From contig NZ_AP026369.1 of NCBI RefSeq assembly GCF_040436365.1, positions 1-64,000 on the forward strand: 64,000 bases of DNA. Direction: 5' to 3'. Below the pieces are notes generated by a model. It did no database searches and had not been told where the DNA came from. It was given only the letters and a program-made list of their open reading frames with translations. Numbering within the stretch: the first letter of the stretch is position 1; every line of letters starts with the position of its first letter. Source of the DNA: Hydrogenimonas sp. SS33 (GTDB lineage Bacteria; Campylobacterota; Campylobacteria; Campylobacterales; Hydrogenimonadaceae). The translations under genes and the position numbers were made by a program. Shown in pieces: positions 61,777 through 64,000 of the stretch.

Positions 61777-64000
61777 GAACCGGCCCAGAGTCATTTCCGA
61801 TACGGAAATTTTCCTTCTCATAACGCTTTTTGGCGTCATTCTCTATATTCTCTATCCGAAAACTTTCATCCAGAAGCAGCTGCTTTCGGAGAAGAGCAAC
61901 TACGACCTGACGCTGACCTATCTGGAAAACCTTCTGCCCCTTGAAAAAAAGAATGAAGCATTGATGTTGAAACTGGTGGAGAGTGCCCTGGAGACCGGCC
62001 GTATATCTCTCGCCAGGCGTGTCTGTGCGAAGCTCATCGCCAGTCATGACCCGCAGACGCAACGCCGGGCTTTCCCCCTGTGGTACCGAATAGAAAAACA
62101 AAACTACTTTTCCACGAAGGATGCTGCCGCACGGAAACGGATCAGGGAAGAGCTTGCCGGAATCCTGGAGTTGATGGAAGAGAAGGGGATGACAGGTACC
62201 AAAGAGGCCTCCAAATGGTATGACGAAGCGGTCTGGCTCGGGAAAGATGCCATGGCTCTGAGAATCGCCCTGGGGATCCTCCGCAAAGATCCCGACAACC
62301 TTCGGTGGCTCGAACGGAGCTACTACCTCGCCGCCAGATGCAACGATCTGAAAACGGCGGAAACGCTTCTGAAAAAATTGATTCGGCGCGATCGGAATAG
62401 AGCGGAGCGTTGGAGAGACGCGCTGGCCTCTCTCTATGTGAAGGAAAACCGCATCGAAGAGGCGGCCACACTCTACCTCCAGGCTTACCGACGCCATTTG
62501 TGTGCCGATGAATTTTTCAAAGCCCTCGACCTCCTTACATGGCACCACGAGAACGAAAAGGCGGTGCAGATTGCAAGAAAGTATGAAAAGAGTCTTCGGG
62601 CAGAAAAAGCGGCTGAATGGAAACTGTTGCGGTTCTATCTGTCGGCAAACGCACTCGATGACGCCCACCGCATGGCTCTCACCCTTTTTGGGCAATGCGG
62701 TGCAGAAGAGAACACTAAACAATGTAACACCGCGCTTCTTTACAAAACCTTCCTCTATGCTTCGGACCCGTCTCATGCCTATGAGGTGGCCGAACTGGCG
62801 CTGAAGGCCAAAAAAACCGACGACACATGGCAGCTCCGTGCCGCCCGAAGTGCGATGTGGTCGGGCAGGCCGCAGGATGCGATGCGTCACTACCTGGAGG
62901 CGTACCGTCTGCATCCCACTGCCGCGCTGCGTAAAAAGCTTCTGCCGATGCTTATCGCCAACTATCGCTACGAATCCGCCTTGCAACTGGCCATAGAGAC
63001 GGCCCGATCCCATCCCGACGACCGAAAAACCATCGAAACCCTCGTCTATCTCTACGACAAAGTGGGCTACCCTGAGGGTGCCATCGACTTTCTTATGAAG
63101 GCATACGAAAAGAACCATCGGACGTTTCTGCTCTCCAAAGCGCTCCAACTGGCCCTGGACATGGGCGATATGGTCAAAGCTGGCTCGATCGTTTCCATAT
63201 TCAGGAAGAGAGGCATAAAAGACTACACCACGGCACGCCGTGTCGCCTATTTCGAATACCTGCAGCGCCGGCCTTCTGTCGCCTATGAGATAGTGAAAAA
63301 ACAACTGACAAAGATAGACAAAAAAGTGCCGACCGACTTTCTGCAACTGGCAAGCGATCTGGCCTGGTATCTTGGTAAGTACGACGATGCCGGACGATAC
63401 GCCCTTGCACTGCTGGAAAGAGGAGCCGCGCGGAGTGTCGACAGGCAGCGAACCGTGGATGTCTATCGGGAATCGAACCCGAAAGTCGCGCTGGAGGCGG
63501 CCTGGCAAATCTATGAAAGCGACCCGACGCCTGCCCATTTTATAGAGTTCGCCTACCTCGCCGTGGAGCAGGGTGCATACAAGAGGCTTCTATCCGAATT
63601 CGAAAAGATAAAAAAGGACGACAGACTCCTTTCGGATGTCCGCTTCTGGACCATCAAAGCCCATTTGATGTCGGCGCTGCACCGACAGAGTGAAGCCTAT
63701 GAGGCGTTGAAAAAAGCCCTCGGCTTCAGCCCGCACGATCCCACACTCCGGGCCGAAATGCTTTGGATGATGATTGACACGGCCGATTGCCGTGCGCTTC
63801 GTACCTATGTCTCGACACTGGAAAAAGAGGGCGTGCAAAATTCTGAAATGCTTTGGCCCCCTCTGATTGCCGCACATATGCGGTTGCAGGAGGGCGACAT
63901 GGCCATGCTCTACCTGAAAAGGTTAATGAAAAGGGAGGGGGCATCGGTCGATCGGCGGCTCACCTACGCCTATCTCCTGCAGGGATGCAACGAAAACGAA
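61760..64000 (+). CDS. pelB: Pel outer-membrane export protein, N-terminal part (3' partial)
   Basis: An open frame of 747 residues runs to the window edge. One transmembrane helix lies near the N-terminus (about residues 15-33, IFLLITLFGVILYILYP). A long series of TPR-like helical repeats follows, for example RIEEAATLYLQAYRRH, MRHYLEAYRLHPTAALRKKL, VGYPEGAIDFLMKAYEKN and EAYEALKKALGFSPHD. The porin beta-barrel expected at the C-terminus of PelB lies beyond the window. The TPR region binds PelA and guides the polymer. The ATG at 61760 overlaps the pelA stop by 17 bp. Confidence 0.9.
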   Translation, partial: MSNAPKNRPRVISDTEIFLLITLFGVILYILYPKTFIQKQLLSEKSNYDLTLTYLENLLPLEKKNEALMLKLVESALETGRISLARRVCAKLIASHDPQTQRRAFPLWYRIEKQNYFSTKDAAARKRIREELAGILELMEEKGMTGTKEASKWYDEAVWLGKDAMALRIALGILRKDPDNLRWLERSYYLAARCNDLKTAETLLKKLIRRDRNRAERWRDALASLYVKENRIEEAATLYLQAYRRHLCADEFFKALDLLTWHHENEKAVQIARKYEKSLRAEKAAEWKLLRFYLSANALDDAHRMALTLFGQCGAEENTKQCNTALLYKTFLYASDPSHAYEVAELALKAKKTDDTWQLRAARSAMWSGRPQDAMRHYLEAYRLHPTAALRKKLLPMLIANYRYESALQLAIETARSHPDDRKTIETLVYLYDKVGYPEGAIDFLMKAYEKNHRTFLLSKALQLALDMGDMVKAGSIVSIFRKRGIKDYTTARRVAYFEYLQRRPSVAYEIVKKQLTKIDKKVPTDFLQLASDLAWYLGKYDDAGRYALALLERGAARSVDRQRTVDVYRESNPKVALEAAWQIYESDPTPAHFIEFAYLAVEQGAYKRLLSEFEKIKKDDRLLSDVRFWTIKAHLMSALHRQSEAYEALKKALGFSPHDPTLRAEMLWMMIDTADCRALRTYVSTLEKEGVQNSEMLWPPLIAAHMRLQEGDMAMLYLKRLMKREGASVDRRLTYAYLLQGCNENE

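Overview
The window looks like chromosome from a free-living, GC-rich member of the Campylobacterota (former Epsilonproteobacteria). This is an inference from gene content and order. A Peb4-type SurA/PpiC isomerase sits directly before class II aldolase. The order ileS - tiny membrane ORF - gatA - guaB ... xseB - nitrilase-like resembles, from memory, the Campylobacter Cj1061-Cj1056 block. There are also two CetB-like single-PAS redox proteins, a short YrdC/TsaC homologue and a dodecin. I cannot name the genus. There is no rRNA, CRISPR array, transposase gene or intact prophage.

Layout. 1-10.3 kb: 3' part of carB, a short YrdC-like gene, a membrane protein, a PAS protein, cobalamin-dependent metH, a b-type cytochrome, a zinc-ribbon mini-protein and a DUF4139/MuiA-like exported protein. 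10.4-15.6 kb: a di-iron (ODP-type) sensor fused to an intact diguanylate cyclase, a cobalamin adenosyltransferase, two membrane proteins and a YyaL/DUF255 protein. 15.7-28.4 kb: a NIT-domain chemoreceptor, a small lipoprotein, pepD, a host-attachment-like protein, nth, yebC, peb4-fba, a PLP enzyme, lutABC, an LhgO-like oxidase and dodecin. 28.4-33.6 kb: malic enzyme, a 267-bp MITE-like element and the oadG-oadA-oadB sodium-pumping decarboxylase. 34-43.8 kb: a second PAS protein, tRNA-Leu, hisD, mutY, two tandem cytoplasmic FIST-domain histidine kinases, a REC-RHH response regulator, a tRNA-tagged scar, a Lys-Glu-Val-Asp tRNA operon and a CinA-type gene. 44-53.4 kb: ileS, gatA, guaB, metY, metX, xseB and a catalytically altered nitrilase homologue. 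53.5-64 kb: a pel exopolysaccharide operon in the order pelC-D-E-F-G-A-B, with pelB running off the end.

How the parts may work together. MetH and the adenosyltransferase imply cobalamin use, and metY/metX feed homocysteine to MetH. Malic enzyme and the Oad pump act at the pyruvate/oxaloacetate/malate node. The ODP-GGDEF protein should make c-di-GMP in response to oxygen or iron state, and PelD is the c-di-GMP receptor of the Pel machine. The two FIST kinases and the REC-RHH regulator form a plausible, little-described signalling set.

The most unusual non-coding signals are two repeat systems. The first is a ~120-bp element with several hairpins and short terminal inverted repeats, in about six copies of varying decay. 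Four of these sit 13 or 33-34 bp upstream of the start codon of the DUF4139 gene, the ODP-cyclase gene, cinA and pelC, so it may act as a portable 5' leader. The second is a set of unrelated 7- or 8-bp tandem repeats that begin at or just after stop codons (metH, cobO, hisD, the ORF after ileS, guaB, metX); one family has also entered the carB coding sequence.
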